NCBI RefSeq assembly: GCF_011075055.1
Contig: NC_058155.1
Coordinates: 7,969,537-8,033,536, forward strand
Direction: 5' to 3'
Source of the DNA: Mangifera indica
Lineage: Eukaryota > Streptophyta > Magnoliopsida > Sapindales > Anacardiaceae
Length of the DNA: 64,000 nt
The notes under the pieces were generated by a model. It made no database searches. It saw only the letters and a list, made by a program, of their open reading frames with translations, and was not told the DNA's origin. A program made the translations under genes and the position numbers. Shown piece by piece: positions 24,518 to 35,873 of the stretch. Positions within the stretch are counted from its first letter, which is position 1. Each line of letters starts with the position of its first letter.

Positions 24518-25449
24518 AAATCGAGTATAATCTAATAGTATTTGACACGATTATAACTTCAGTCTTTATCTAAAAAGATAAAAATATTTAAATTATAAAG
24601 TGTGTTATAAAATTTTTAATTGTGTAGGATATTGTAAAATTAGTTTAATTTTTTAATTAAAAATTAAAAAATTTTAATTTCCATTTTGTTAGTAATTCAA
24701 TTTTTAAAATTTTCAGCGCCTAAAAAATTTCCTTTTCCCTTAAACGCACTTAAATTTAACAGCGGTGGGTGGAAAACTGAATTTTCAATCTTAAAGGTCA
24801 GGAAATGTATTCCCCGTAAACCTTAGTGTGGAATAGTAATTCACCGTTATTTTTTAATTCCTGGCAGTAATTTATGGGTAGATAAAACAAAAACCCACGG
24901 CACGTGGAGTCACTTTGGGAAAACCTAGCCGTATAGGTGGGTGTGCTAGTGCTATATCAAAAGGAAAAAACATAAACAATATTATAATTGTCGTAGTAGT
25001 CATATCTCATAATGACTGACACGGCATGGCGGGTTCCACGAGCCCTCTTTTCTTGCTGCAGTTTTGGAAACCCTCCCTGTTTCACTTCTTTCCTTCTTCT
25101 TCTTCTTCTCTTTCTTCTCTCTCATTAATTAATTTCTTTTCATGGCAGCTCCCAACGCTTTTCAAATCTCCAGGTAAAACAAAAACTAAAATAACAATAA
25201 AAGTAAAAAATCTGTTCATCATGTCTCAGTTTCAATTTTCAATTGCACATGGACGGTTGTTTCTCTCTTTCATCGGGGAGAAATTGAAATTAGCCTTTGA
25301 TCTGGTGTTATTTACTGACTTGCCATTCGCAATGCTCTACGAACAACACCAGGCACCATGAGTAGTGTCGCTCTTCTTTGGCTCATCATCATCACTCTTT
25401 TGTCACGTGAATTGTTTATGCAAATTCCTTCGTCTTGTTTTTCTTCGAT
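24518..25449. other. 5' flank of the DUF630/632 gene
   Basis: Presumed promoter and 5'UTR. CACGTG motifs occur at 24901-24906 and 25404-25409. A CT-rich tract (TTCTTCTTCTTCTTCTCTTT, near 25091) fits a plant 5'UTR. The 111-codon open frame starting at 25026 lies out of the main frame and could be an upstream ORF if the transcript starts before it. CAG-GTAAAA at about 25173 could be a 5'UTR intron donor. Confidence 0.4.
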
Positions 25450-28400
25450 ATGGGGTGTGGAGGATCCAAAATCGACGACTTACCGCTCGTGACGCTCTGC
25501 CGAGAACGGAAGGAGTTTCTCAAACAGGCGTCCGAACAGCGCTACGCGTTGGCAGCCGCACACTTGTCGTATTTCTATTCGTTGAAGGATGTTGGTGAGG
25601 CGTTTCGAAAATTCGTGGAGGAAGAGCTCGTGATCGGAGGTTCTGGATCTTCGCCCGACTCTCCGGTTCTCACCTTGCCGTCCGACGAAGGTAAATCCTC
25701 GTTTAAGCAAAGAAAAATTCGGAACTCGTCTTCGGCCACGTCGATTTCCCATTCTCCTGATGATAAATTGAAAGAGGAGGAAATAAGAGAAGATTCACAT
25801 TTGCGTTTGTCTTCCGGGTCGGATTTTGACATGGACTCGGAGTCAGGTCATATCCATAGAGAGGATAGCGACGAAGATGAAGATGGACATGAACACGCAC
25901 ACCACCATGAACAAGATGAGCCATCTTCCTTATCGTACAATGGTTTTAATTATCCATATAATTATGCGCGACAAAACTTTAGTAACCCTCCAAATCAACA
26001 AGAGTTTTCTTACCCTCCAAATCGACAAGAGTTTGCTTATCCTCCAAACCAACAACACTTTGCATATCCTCCTAACCTGCAGAACTCAGCATACCCTCCG
26101 AATCAACAAGACTGGTCATATCCTCCAAACCGGAACTACAACAGCTATTATATGAAAAAATCCGCTACACCGGCGAAGTCAGTTGTTTACGAGGAGCCCG
26201 AACGACAGTATGCTGGGTCCGGTTATGGATACGGCTATAGTGGGCCGGGTTATCCGCCTATGTATCAGAATGGTGGGTTTTTCGGGGGTTCATTATCCGC
26301 GTATGATCAGCGGAAGAGTCCAACACCCAAGCCGCAGCCACCTCCCTCGCCGCCGAGGGTTTCCACGTGGGATTATTTGAATGTATTCGACACTTATGAC
26401 GGTAGTGCTAACATTTATGGTATGTATCCTGGTTCATATAGATACGGGTACGGGTCGAATGCTAGTAGTCCGGATTCGACGGTGGTGAGGGAGAGAGAGG
26501 GTATTCCACCTTTGGAAGATGAGACAGAGCCAGAAGTTTATAAAAATGAAAAAAAGAAAAATAAAATAAATGAAGAAATGAATGCAAACGTGAAAAGTGG
26601 TAGTAATAATAAAAAGAATGTGAACTTTGGTGAGGGAACTTCTAGGTCAGTGCCAATGCGAAACACTAGTAGTGAGTCACCAAAAATTGAGAAAACAGAG
26701 CGTAATGACATTAAGGGCAGTAGTGTTAGTAGTGCAGAAAGTATTGTGGCAAAGAGTTTTGAAGAGGACACTGTAAGAAAAAAGGGAGTGAGTTTTGAGG
26801 TTGAGGACTCATCAATTACTCCTGTTGAAATTGAATCTTCCAAGTCTAGTAGTTTAACTACATGGTCAGTTCATGGAACAAGGGACCTTCAGGAGGTGGT
26901 AAAGGAGATCAGGGATGAGTTTGAGATTGCTTCTAGTTTTGGGAAAGAGGTTGCCATGTTGCTTGAGGTCGGAAAGTTGCCTTATCAGCATAGAACCACT
27001 CCACTACTTAAAGGTATGATTGTGAGCCTTGTGTGTTTCTTTGATTGTAGCTTTTGAACATATTTACTTTACAGTTCTGTTTCTGTGGTTGGGATTACAT
27101 TTTCATGCATGTTGAACGCTCTTTTATCACCTTTTTTCATATCATTTTTGCATATAGGTTTATCATTTGTTTGATGATTTAAATTGCAGCAGTTCTTTGT
27201 TCATGTTTAGTTATTTCTGTGAATTGCTTGTGGAGTGCATTATGTTAGCTGACTCAGTTAAGTCAAGTTGTCACATATGTCGTTTGCTCTGGCAAGATCT
27301 GGGTTGTGATAACTCTGGACCACCTTTTTGGTTAAAGCCACAATTTTTCAGTTATCCAAAAAGCAGGAGAAAAAGCTTTCTGGAAGCTTATCTTAAACAT
27401 TTAATGGTCACTTGATCTTATTGACAGGCCATATTTTCTTGTTTGGACCTAACTGTTTGTCAAATTTGCTCAGGTTTGTCTATACATTCGAGCTTTCTTG
27501 TTTTGAGACACGGTTTGCGTCTCTCTGCCATGAAGAACTGCATTTTGTTTCCTTCCTTTCAGTTTTAGATCTTTCATAGCTTAGCATTTCTATTTATATC
27601 CACAGCTGCCTTTGCTTGCAGTTTCATCAGTTAGTTTTACAAGCAGCCTTTTTGAAATACCTATTGCAGGCCCTCCTTTGACACCCCTACTGTGAACTTG
27701 ATGGTGTTGGGGACCAAAGATATCCCCTGATGTGGACTTGTCCAGTTTATTCCTGGAAATATATTTTTTTCACAGACAACTGTGCTACAATATAAAACGA
27801 GGCAGCTGGCAAATCAAGCCTATAATAAGTTCACTTTTATCTGTTTACTTAGATTATAAATAAAAGCCTTTGCTGATCTCTCACATGTAGCTTGATCATT
27901 TTTACAGTTCACCAACATTATATTCGATCCCTGTACACTAGCATTTACCTGTTTCTCAGTTGACTTAATTGTACATATGCAGTTATCTTTTCCAGGATCA
28001 TATACCTGGTTGCTCCATCCATGTTATCTTCACATCCTCCACATAGGCGGCCGGCATGGTTAAGTTCACGAACAATGAAGATGGCGAAAGCCTACTGTGG
28101 GGATCCTGGGAAAGACTTTGATATGAACTCTGCAAACCTTTCATTGACTATGGAGAAACTTTATGCCTGGGAGAAGAAATTATACAAAGAAGTTAAGGTA
28201 AGGGAGCATATATGATTTTGAAAAATTTTCAATATATCTTACTGTTTTGAGTGTTGTTTTATTATTGAACCTTTAGAGTTCATATTACTGCCTGTTCATG
28301 CTTGAAGCTGCAATGCAAAGAACTAACTCATTTGGAACATTACATAGTTTTGACATTGAAAATTGTGATTGATACAGATTTTTTTTCTGTAACTTCTGTG

Positions 28401-31035
28401 TGTCATGCATAGCCATTTTTTTTCTTTTGGCTAACTATTGTTAAGGCTTTGACGTAGTTTCTATTGCTTGCTGAATTCATTAGTTGAAAGTGTCTTAATT
28501 GTTCTTGCTGTTAGGCTTTAGATTTGTGGGTTTTCGGATGTCTCTTCTGTCATGCAAAATCTGTTCTGTGTGAAATTCTGACTGTAAAACATCTTTATGC
28601 TTTGTAAAGCATTATGCATTGTGTTGAGTATATCGAATGTGACTTGGATGTCAATTATCAGCTTCTTTACTCATTTAATTTCTTAATTCTTTGCATTCAA
28701 TTTGTTTGATATCTGGTTATGGAATTTTGTTTAACATTTATGGGTATTTATGCTGATTTTAGGATGAAGAAAAGTTAAGAGTTAGATATGAAAAGCAGTG
28801 CAAGAGACTGAGAATGTTAGATGACCGAGGAGCAGAGTCCGGCAAGATTGATGCTACACAGGCTTCAATTAGAAAGCTGCTGACCAAAATAAACGTTTGT
28901 ATCAGAGCAGTTGATTCTATATCAAGCAGGATACATAAGTTAAGGGATGAAGAATTGCAGCCACAACTCACTGAACTAATTCATGGGTATAAATTGATTT
29001 TATTCTTGGAGTATTTTATTTTAATTTTTTTTGGTATTTTGTAAATATATGTCAATAGCCAATAGGAATATCTGTTTTGTCTTGCTGAAGGCTTTGATTA
29101 ACCAACACACCACCAATTTCTTCCCCTATAGGAGGAAATAGAATGCAGTAGGCTGGTTAGGGAGAGTAATGCTGCTTGCTTTATACATTTATTAGTTTGA
29201 TCAGGTTTTTATTCAACATCTATATATGCACAATATTGGTGCATTATGGTTTAGGTTGCAAATTTTGATGTGCTGGCCCGTGGCTCAATGCAATCGTAGT
29301 GGGTTGCACAAAATTTTTTGTCTATGATTGGAAGCCAAAAAAGTAACATATTTTTTAAGCTCAGATGATATTTAGAATCAGGTGTACTCTTGAATTTCTG
29401 CTTTGATATTTAAATGGGACTTATAATTATCCCATATCTAATTTAACATCTCAATATATAGAACTAGAACTTTTGACTGATAATATATTTTCGTTTGGGC
29501 TTTTGATCCTTGGATGGATTTAGGCATTTCTTCTTTACTGATGAGCTGGGAAGTGTTGATACAGGCCATCCCAAATTGAGTAATGTTGGATTTTATTGTC
29601 TATATTTTATATAAACTACTGCTACATGGCTTTACATCCAGCAAGGTGAAATAACATTAATTTTCCATGAATATGGTATATGCTTTAGTACAGTTGTTTA
29701 GTTCAGACTTATAAAGATATTGCAACTTGCAAGTGGTACAGCTGTTTATTTCTTTGACAATATCAGTTTGCTAGGGTGTTTATTATGATGATAAATATCA
29801 TGATGCCTACTGAAGTTTATTTTTATGGTTCAAAATTATGAATATAGAATTGCTGGTTATACTTTCGTCTACTGTTTTTTGAACATTGTAAAAATATATT
29901 TTGCATGTGGCGATTGGAGATTGCCAGTCAATTATGTCTTTTCACCCTCTGGCTGGAAATGGTTTGAAGTTAATGTTCATTTACACTATTTCTTGGAATG
30001 ACTAATAATTATTAAATTATTGAAAGATCTACTGGTTATTGTATATCTAAAGCTTGCAATTAGTGCAACCCTCATAATTTGTTTGTAGGTTTTCTACTGA
30101 AATTTTTTGTGCAAAACTGGAAAGATTTAATTCTGGTGGGATCAACTGCTTTTTAATTTAAAATGTCTGTATTTCTCCATCACGTTATTTTCTGATTTTT
30201 TGGGTTTCATTTATATTTGAAAATCAACCTTTTTATTTGCAGATTGATAAGAATGTGGAGATCCATGCTAAAATGCCACCAGAAACAGTTCCAAGCTATC
30301 ATGGAAAGCAAAGTTCGTTCTCTTAAAGCAAACACAGGTTTCCAAAGAGATTCTGGTATAAAAGCTACACTTGATCTTGAGATGGAGCTTATCAATTGGT
30401 GTTCCAGATTTAATACTTGGGTTAATACACAAAAATCCTATGTTGAGTCCTTAAATGGATGGCTTTTAAGGTGCCTTCTTTATGAACCTGAAGAAACCCC
30501 TGATGGACAAGTTCCTTTCTCTCCCAGCCGGATTGGAGCTCCTTCAATATTTGTAATTTGCAATGATTGGTACCAAGCAATGGATAGGATTTCTGAAAAG
30601 GAAGTGACTGGTGCTATGAGTGGATTTGCTTCAACCTTGCATCAGTTATGGGAAAGGCAAGATGAGGAGCAACGACGAAGGATAAGAGCAGAATATATCT
30701 CTAAGGATTTTGATAAACAGCTCAAGACTTTACGCATGGAGAGGGAAAAAATAGAGCATGACCGAGATGCATTGTCTGACAAAACAGCGGTGTCCAAGGT
30801 CTCTGGAAGTGGAGTTTCACCTCTTGATGATCTGAAGGTTGATTTGGATTCAATGAAAATGAAATTGGAAGAAGAGAGAGCCGGGCATAAGGAAGCAATT
30901 AAACTAGTTCACAATGCAGCTTCAAGCAGTTTGCAGGCTGGTTTTGTCCCCATTTTTGAGGCACTGAACAAGTTCACTGCAGAAGTAGTGAAAGTTCATG
31001 AGGAAGTCAGGCTTGACCATACCGGAGATTTATAG
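25450..31035 (+). CDS. DUF630/DUF632 protein, NRG2-like
   Basis: Four exons, 25450-27013, 27983-28197, 28763-28986 and 30243-31035, give 931 aa with consistent phases (1, 0, 2). The N-terminus MGCGGSKIDDLPLV carries Gly2 and Cys3, a typical N-myristoylation and palmitoylation context, and begins the DUF630 domain (about 1-60). An acidic, His-rich and Pro/Tyr-rich disordered region follows, with YPPN repeats at 178-228 and a PPPSPP run. DUF632 starts near residue 478 (DLQEVVKEIRDEFEIAS) and includes YCGDPGKDFDMN, LYAWEKKLYKEVK and WRSMLKCHQKQFQAI. Family members include Arabidopsis NRG2, a regulator of nitrate signalling, and rice REL1. The family call is certain, but the specific role here is unknown. 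The chosen Met matches the conserved family start; a frame five codons upstream is unlikely. Confidence 0.94.
25981..26133 (+). repeat. Coding repeat (YPPNxQxFA) in the DUF630/632 protein
   Basis: Six imperfect units of 8-9 codons encode variants of YPPNQQEFA within residues 178-228. At DNA level they read like CCTCCAAATCAACAAGAGTT. The repeat lies in the disordered linker between DUF630 and DUF632 and probably arose by slippage or unequal exchange. Confidence 0.85.
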
Positions 31036-33426
31036 GGATGCATAACGAAACATTTTGGCTTCAATCTGACCAAGCCAGCCTTTTAGGGAAGAAGCCCTGC
31101 CTGAATATGTACAGTTGCTGTGAGATCACTTATGTATAATGTTAGATCGACAAAGGAAAAATCAAACGGATCTATACACAGTGAATATTAGGCATTACAA
31201 GAAGTGATTAATTGAAGATGAAGAAAGCGGGGTTGTGGAACCATTCAAAGAATGTAGAATTGCAGATTTGCCAGAGAGAAGTTCTTGCAGTGGTTCCATC
31301 GGCAGGGAGCTCAAAGTTGAAACTGCTTGTTTCAAAAATTTTGGTAATGTTGTATCCCCTTTACTTACATAGGTAGAAATTTTGTACAGAAATTCATTCA
31401 TTTATTGATTGGTAGTGGGTTGATGTATGAACTGTCGCTGGAATTTTTGGAGGATAGTAGTCAGGAGTAGATTTTTGGTGTTGAAACTACGAAATTTTGA
31501 TTAATCAATCTGATAATGAATGAAAATCTTTCTGTCTGCCCAGTTTTTAACTGGAAATTTCTTTACCTTTAACTGAAAGTATGTTTAAGTGATTTGCATT
31601 CACATCATGTTTGTAGTTTTATAAATTATGATGGTTTGTAAACTTAGTTGCTGTTGGCTCAGGAGTCGCCAATGCAACGTAACAAATTAATGTCTAATGT
31701 CCCTAATCATTTTTGTTATCTTTTTACTTGAGTCTGGACTTAAGATTAAAAAGGAGGATCAAAGTGAAAGAGACAAAACTGAAATGTCAATTAAAGCCCA
31801 AATCGTTCCATGCCAGACTTGCCTATGTGAAATATCAACTCCCCATACGTGGCCGCGGAGGCCCGAGCAGGCGACGTGTTGGCAGCTAAGGAAGAAGGAG
31901 GAAAGAACTCAATCGGTTGAAAACCACTCCTCGCTTTTTTGAACCTCTCTGCCATATTAATAATGATTTTTTTGGTTTGTAAAAATGGTTAGTTATGATA
32001 AACATTGAATGTAAAATTTGTCCTAGTGCTTGGACATCGGTTTGTCTATGATATGATATAATTTGATCCCGAGGGTAAGCGTGATAGAACAATTTTTATT
32101 GCTTGTATACATTATTAACATTGCTCATGTAGATATTTAATCTCTCATCGAAATTCAATTGACCAAAAACTTTGTATTGCAAAACCACTTTTCAAAGCAT
32201 TTTCTTATTGTTAAAAATATCATGTACCTTAAAATTCACATCACGTTGTGTCAAGACATTACTAATACACTCATAAGAAAGATCTACAAAAGGCGATAAA
32301 ACCTAATGCATTAATTCATGAACAGTGACATAAACATTTACCAGAGTTGTCCTATGATAAATCGAATTTGTACGTCTTGCACTGCATTAGGCTCCCTACT
32401 TTGATCCACTCTTGCATTATATGGACTTTTTTCAACATCATATGTTTTATCAAACTTATAATTTTCCACCGGAATATCATCCGTCTCTACCATTTATCAA
32501 ATGTACCCCAAATTAGTACTTTATCATTTCAACCAAAGACTTATTCCTATACAGTCACATACAACTTTATACTACCCTCAAGATCTTCGTCATTAATATC
32601 AACATTCATATTACACTTTTCATCTTCTTCTTACCCACATTGTGGCTATGCCATTTTCACATTAACAGACACAAAATAATTATCCTCGTTTGCTACCATG
32701 AAAGGTTCTTTTATAATCTATTCCTCAAAATATTCTTCTTTCCTTGTAAAAAGGTGTCGTTTGTTTTGTTCTTCCGTTAACTAACATTATTAGACATCAA
32801 ATATATGAATTATTTTGAACCTCATAAGACAATTCATTGAATGAGCTTTCAACATTTATATATTTGTTAATATGATTACACCTTCAATTTATTCTCAAAC
32901 AAGAGCTTAAATCCTTAACCAATCATTCGTAATTAGTTTCTTATTCAATTATCAATAATTTTTTTTCCCGCCAATGTGTCTTATCTTTTATCTTTTGATT
33001 TCCATTGTCCTCTATACCTAATCATAAATATTACTTTAACCATGTTTTAAAAAAAAACTATATGATTAGAGAAATACATTTGATTATAACAACATTTCTT
33101 AGAATACATAAATATATAGTAATAAAATAATTTCAGATATCTATAACCTAGCGCATGATAAAATTTATATTTATAAAATATCGTAAAAAAACACCCTAAT
33201 CTTTTTATATCTCAAAACAAAACAATTTAAAGATTTGCATTTTAGCTTATATGTGCCTACCCTACCTACTCTTCTTAGAAAACACATACAAATAAATTTC
33301 GATAGATTTTTTCACAAATTATAACTCAAAATCAAAGTAATATTCCATTCTAATGCAGATTAAAGTAAATAAATTATTCTTATAACTAAATTAACTACAA
33401 AACAACCACAATTTACAAAATAATAA
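31036..33426. other. 3' flank and gene-free intergenic region
   Basis: Starts with the probable 3'UTR of the DUF632 gene. The rest is AT-rich and without a supported gene. Frames at 31697-31942 and 32347-32679 have no recognisable domain and biased composition. Confidence 0.5.
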
Positions 33427-33665
33427 GGTAGGGTTGATCACCTTTATCTTAATTCTACTAAAGAATTTTACATGGGTTGATCACTTTTATCTTAATTCTA
33501 CTAAAGAATTTTACATATTTTGCATAAAATTTAATTCTAAATCATATAAATAAGGTAAAAAAATATACTTATAACTCAAATTAGCTATAAAAATTTAGAT
33601 ACAATTGAAAAAGATAGATTAAAATTAAAAAAAAAAATAAAGGGTAAAAGTGATCACTCCTACCC
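33427..33665. repeat. MITE with TGATCAC ends, copy 1 of 2
   Basis: The left end GGTAGGGTTGATCACCTTTA and the right end GGGTAAAAGTGATCACTCCTACC are inverse. Next to the left end a 43-bp unit starting GGGTTGATCAC is exactly duplicated in tandem except for one base (33431-33473 and 33474-33516). The interior (TCATATAAATAAGGTAAAAA, ACTTATAACTCAAATTAGCT) matches a second copy at 53466-53662. Confidence 0.65.
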
Positions 33666-34494
33666 CAAAAAAAATTAAAATACCAAGTTTAATTTTTCAA
33701 ATAAAATACTAAACAATATAACTAAAATTTATTTATTTGGATTAAGATGGATTTTATGTTGGATTTCTATGATTTTAGATAAAAATTTGGGTGGAAAAAT
33801 GTTTGAGAGAATAGAGTTTTAGAAATCAGGATAAAATGAATATTAATTTGAGGTATTTTCTATATTTGCATAATACATATAAAATTGGTTAATATCGTTT
33901 ATTACCATTAAAAATAGTTTATTTTCATTTAATTTTTTATACTAATTTCCATAAATTTAACCGAAATCGATAATGTTTGGCTATAAAAGTTAAAAGAAAA
34001 TTATCAAATAAGATTGATAAATAATGACCAACTATCGGGTTTTCAAATAAGACTGAAATAGCCTTTGCTTTTTTTTTTTTTTTATTATTATTATAAATAA
34101 AATTAGCATATCTATTCATGACTGTGATAGGACTTTTGATCGAGAAGAATCTAATGTATTTGATTGAACTTCAATACTTTTTTAAAAGAAAATAATTTTT
34201 TTATATATGAAATCCATAGATTGGACTTTACATATTTGCATCCACATAGGATACAATGTATCTCAGTTGCAATTGATTGATACCAATTCCATAACCAATT
34301 GGATTTCTTCTTTAATGATCAGGAAAATCTCTCTCGGTTTTATTGAACAGATAATTCTTGAAATATAGTAATTGAACTTATAACTATTATATTATATAAA
34401 TTAAGTGTTTATTTTACCATAGTATATTACTAATCAATCTCAAATTATTCGTACTTTGACATTTTATAAGGGAATCAATAAAATTTTAATTATA
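33666..34494. other. Intergenic spacer, no gene seen
   Basis: AT-rich DNA with a poly-T tract at about 34070-34082. No gene recognised. Confidence 0.5.
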
Positions 34495-35438
34495 AGCCAA
34501 AAGACTTATTTTCGCTTAAGGCTTAGTAAATTCTCAAACTTTCATTAGTGAAAGTTCAAAAATTCAAATACCCGCATATAGATAATTAAAATTAATAAAA
34601 TATGTTAATTTTAAAGGTAAAATTGTTATTTAACCAGTGATATTAAAAAAAAAAACTTTATCTTAATTTTTTCTCTAAATATTAAAAATTAACAATTTGG
34701 CCCAAAATTAAAATTTGAAAAGTTGCACTCTCCCCCTAGGTTTTCCATTTTTCACGTGGTTTCAATTTTCCAACGAACAACCTCATTCTCTAGCAATGTC
34801 TTTCCCTCTTTAACGTGTCTCTCCTTCCCGGCATACTCCTCTCTCACATATCTCTCCCTCTTGGTCATCTTTCTTGGTTATTATGGTTTGTAGACCACCA
34901 AAAACTGATGAATTGTTGATTGTTCTTCATCGGTTTTTTGTGGCTATATGACTCCTTCTTCACTTCAGCTCTTCATCTCCTCCATCCACGAATTAGTTCT
35001 TCATCAGAGAACAAAGCATGAAAAAGCAACTAAAGAGCGAAGATAGATCATCAATTCTTTGTGTTCTTCATCCACAAGGCACTCATTTATCAACTAGGAA
35101 TGAAGATAGATCAACGAACTACAAACCAAAGAGCATTGAAAGGGCTGAAGAAGTGATCGAAAACAGATTCAGATGGCCAACAATATAAGAAGAAAAAAGA
35201 AAACCTTATGAGGAAAATATCACTTTTTAAAACTTAAATAGAAAATTTTTTTTTAATTTTTAAAGCTAAGGTGGTAAAATAAGATCTAACTTTATTTTTT
35301 TAATATTACTGATTAAATGACAATTTTATTTTAAAAATTAACAGATTTTATTAATTTTAATCGTCAATAGATGAATATTTAAATATTTAAAACTTAACAA
35401 ATAAAAATTTGAGTATTCATTGAATAATTCCTTTGGCC
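34495..35438. mobile_element. GGCC-ended MULE-like MITE with perfect 9-bp duplication
   Basis: This 944-bp copy is flanked by identical 9-mers TTAATTATA (34486-34494 and 35439-35447). It is the clearest evidence in the window that the family makes Mutator-type duplications. The left end is AGCCAAAAGACTTATTTTCG and the right end TGAATAATTCCTTTGGCC. The arms are AT-rich and inverse, and the core (34720-35200) has a CT-rich left part and a GAAGAGC-rich right part. No coding capacity was recognised. Confidence 0.85.
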
Positions 35439-35650
35439 TTAATTATAACATAGGAAAAAATAAATTAGATGTCACAACTTTGGCAATTAAATCCTAAAAT
35501 TAGGGTTTTTTATTATTTAGGCTTAATCCTGTATGATTCGAAATCCTCTTAAAACTCTGCTACAATGAAAATTATTATTGTAATTGAAGTGTATAACAAC
35601 TTTACTTATATGGCTTCCATTCTATATTAGAATCCAATGACGCTACTTTC

Positions 35651-35669
35651 CCAATCAAAATTATCCACG
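35651..35669 (+). promoter_or_regulatory. ER stress response element (ERSE) of the PDI gene
   Basis: CCAAT (35651-35655), exactly nine bases, then CCACG (35665-35669), a perfect match to the CCAAT-N9-CCACG consensus. The CCACG half also forms a palindromic G-box CCACGTGG. It lies about 205 bp before the start codon of an ER chaperone gene. In plants such elements are bound by bZIP28/bZIP60 with NF-Y during the unfolded protein response. Function is inferred from the motif and position. Confidence 0.75.
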
Positions 35670-35786
35670 TGGATTTTCAACCACATGAAATGCGAGTAGT
35701 TAATTTTGCACAGTACTCGCGCTTTTCAGTCACGTGTGTGACTACCATGTATGTCGCGTTCTTTCTCTAACTCGCATCCCTTTTTT

Positions 35787-35793
35787 TATAAAA
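35787..35793 (+). promoter_or_regulatory. Likely TATA box of the PDI gene
   Basis: TATAAAA lies 81 bp before the start codon, which would place transcription start near 35820 and give a short 5'UTR. A second CACGTG is at 35731-35736 between the ERSE and this box. Confidence 0.55.
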
Positions 35794-35873
35794 TCCCCGT
35801 GACTCGAGTCTCCTCCCTTGCTCAACCAAAACAGTGTCTCTGAAGATATTTTGTTTTTTGTAAGAGAGTTGCG

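Noticed and set aside
25026..25361. 111-codon frame before the DUF630/632 gene
   Set aside because: No conserved domain and a probable promoter/5'UTR location. It could be an upstream ORF but there is no evidence that it is translated.
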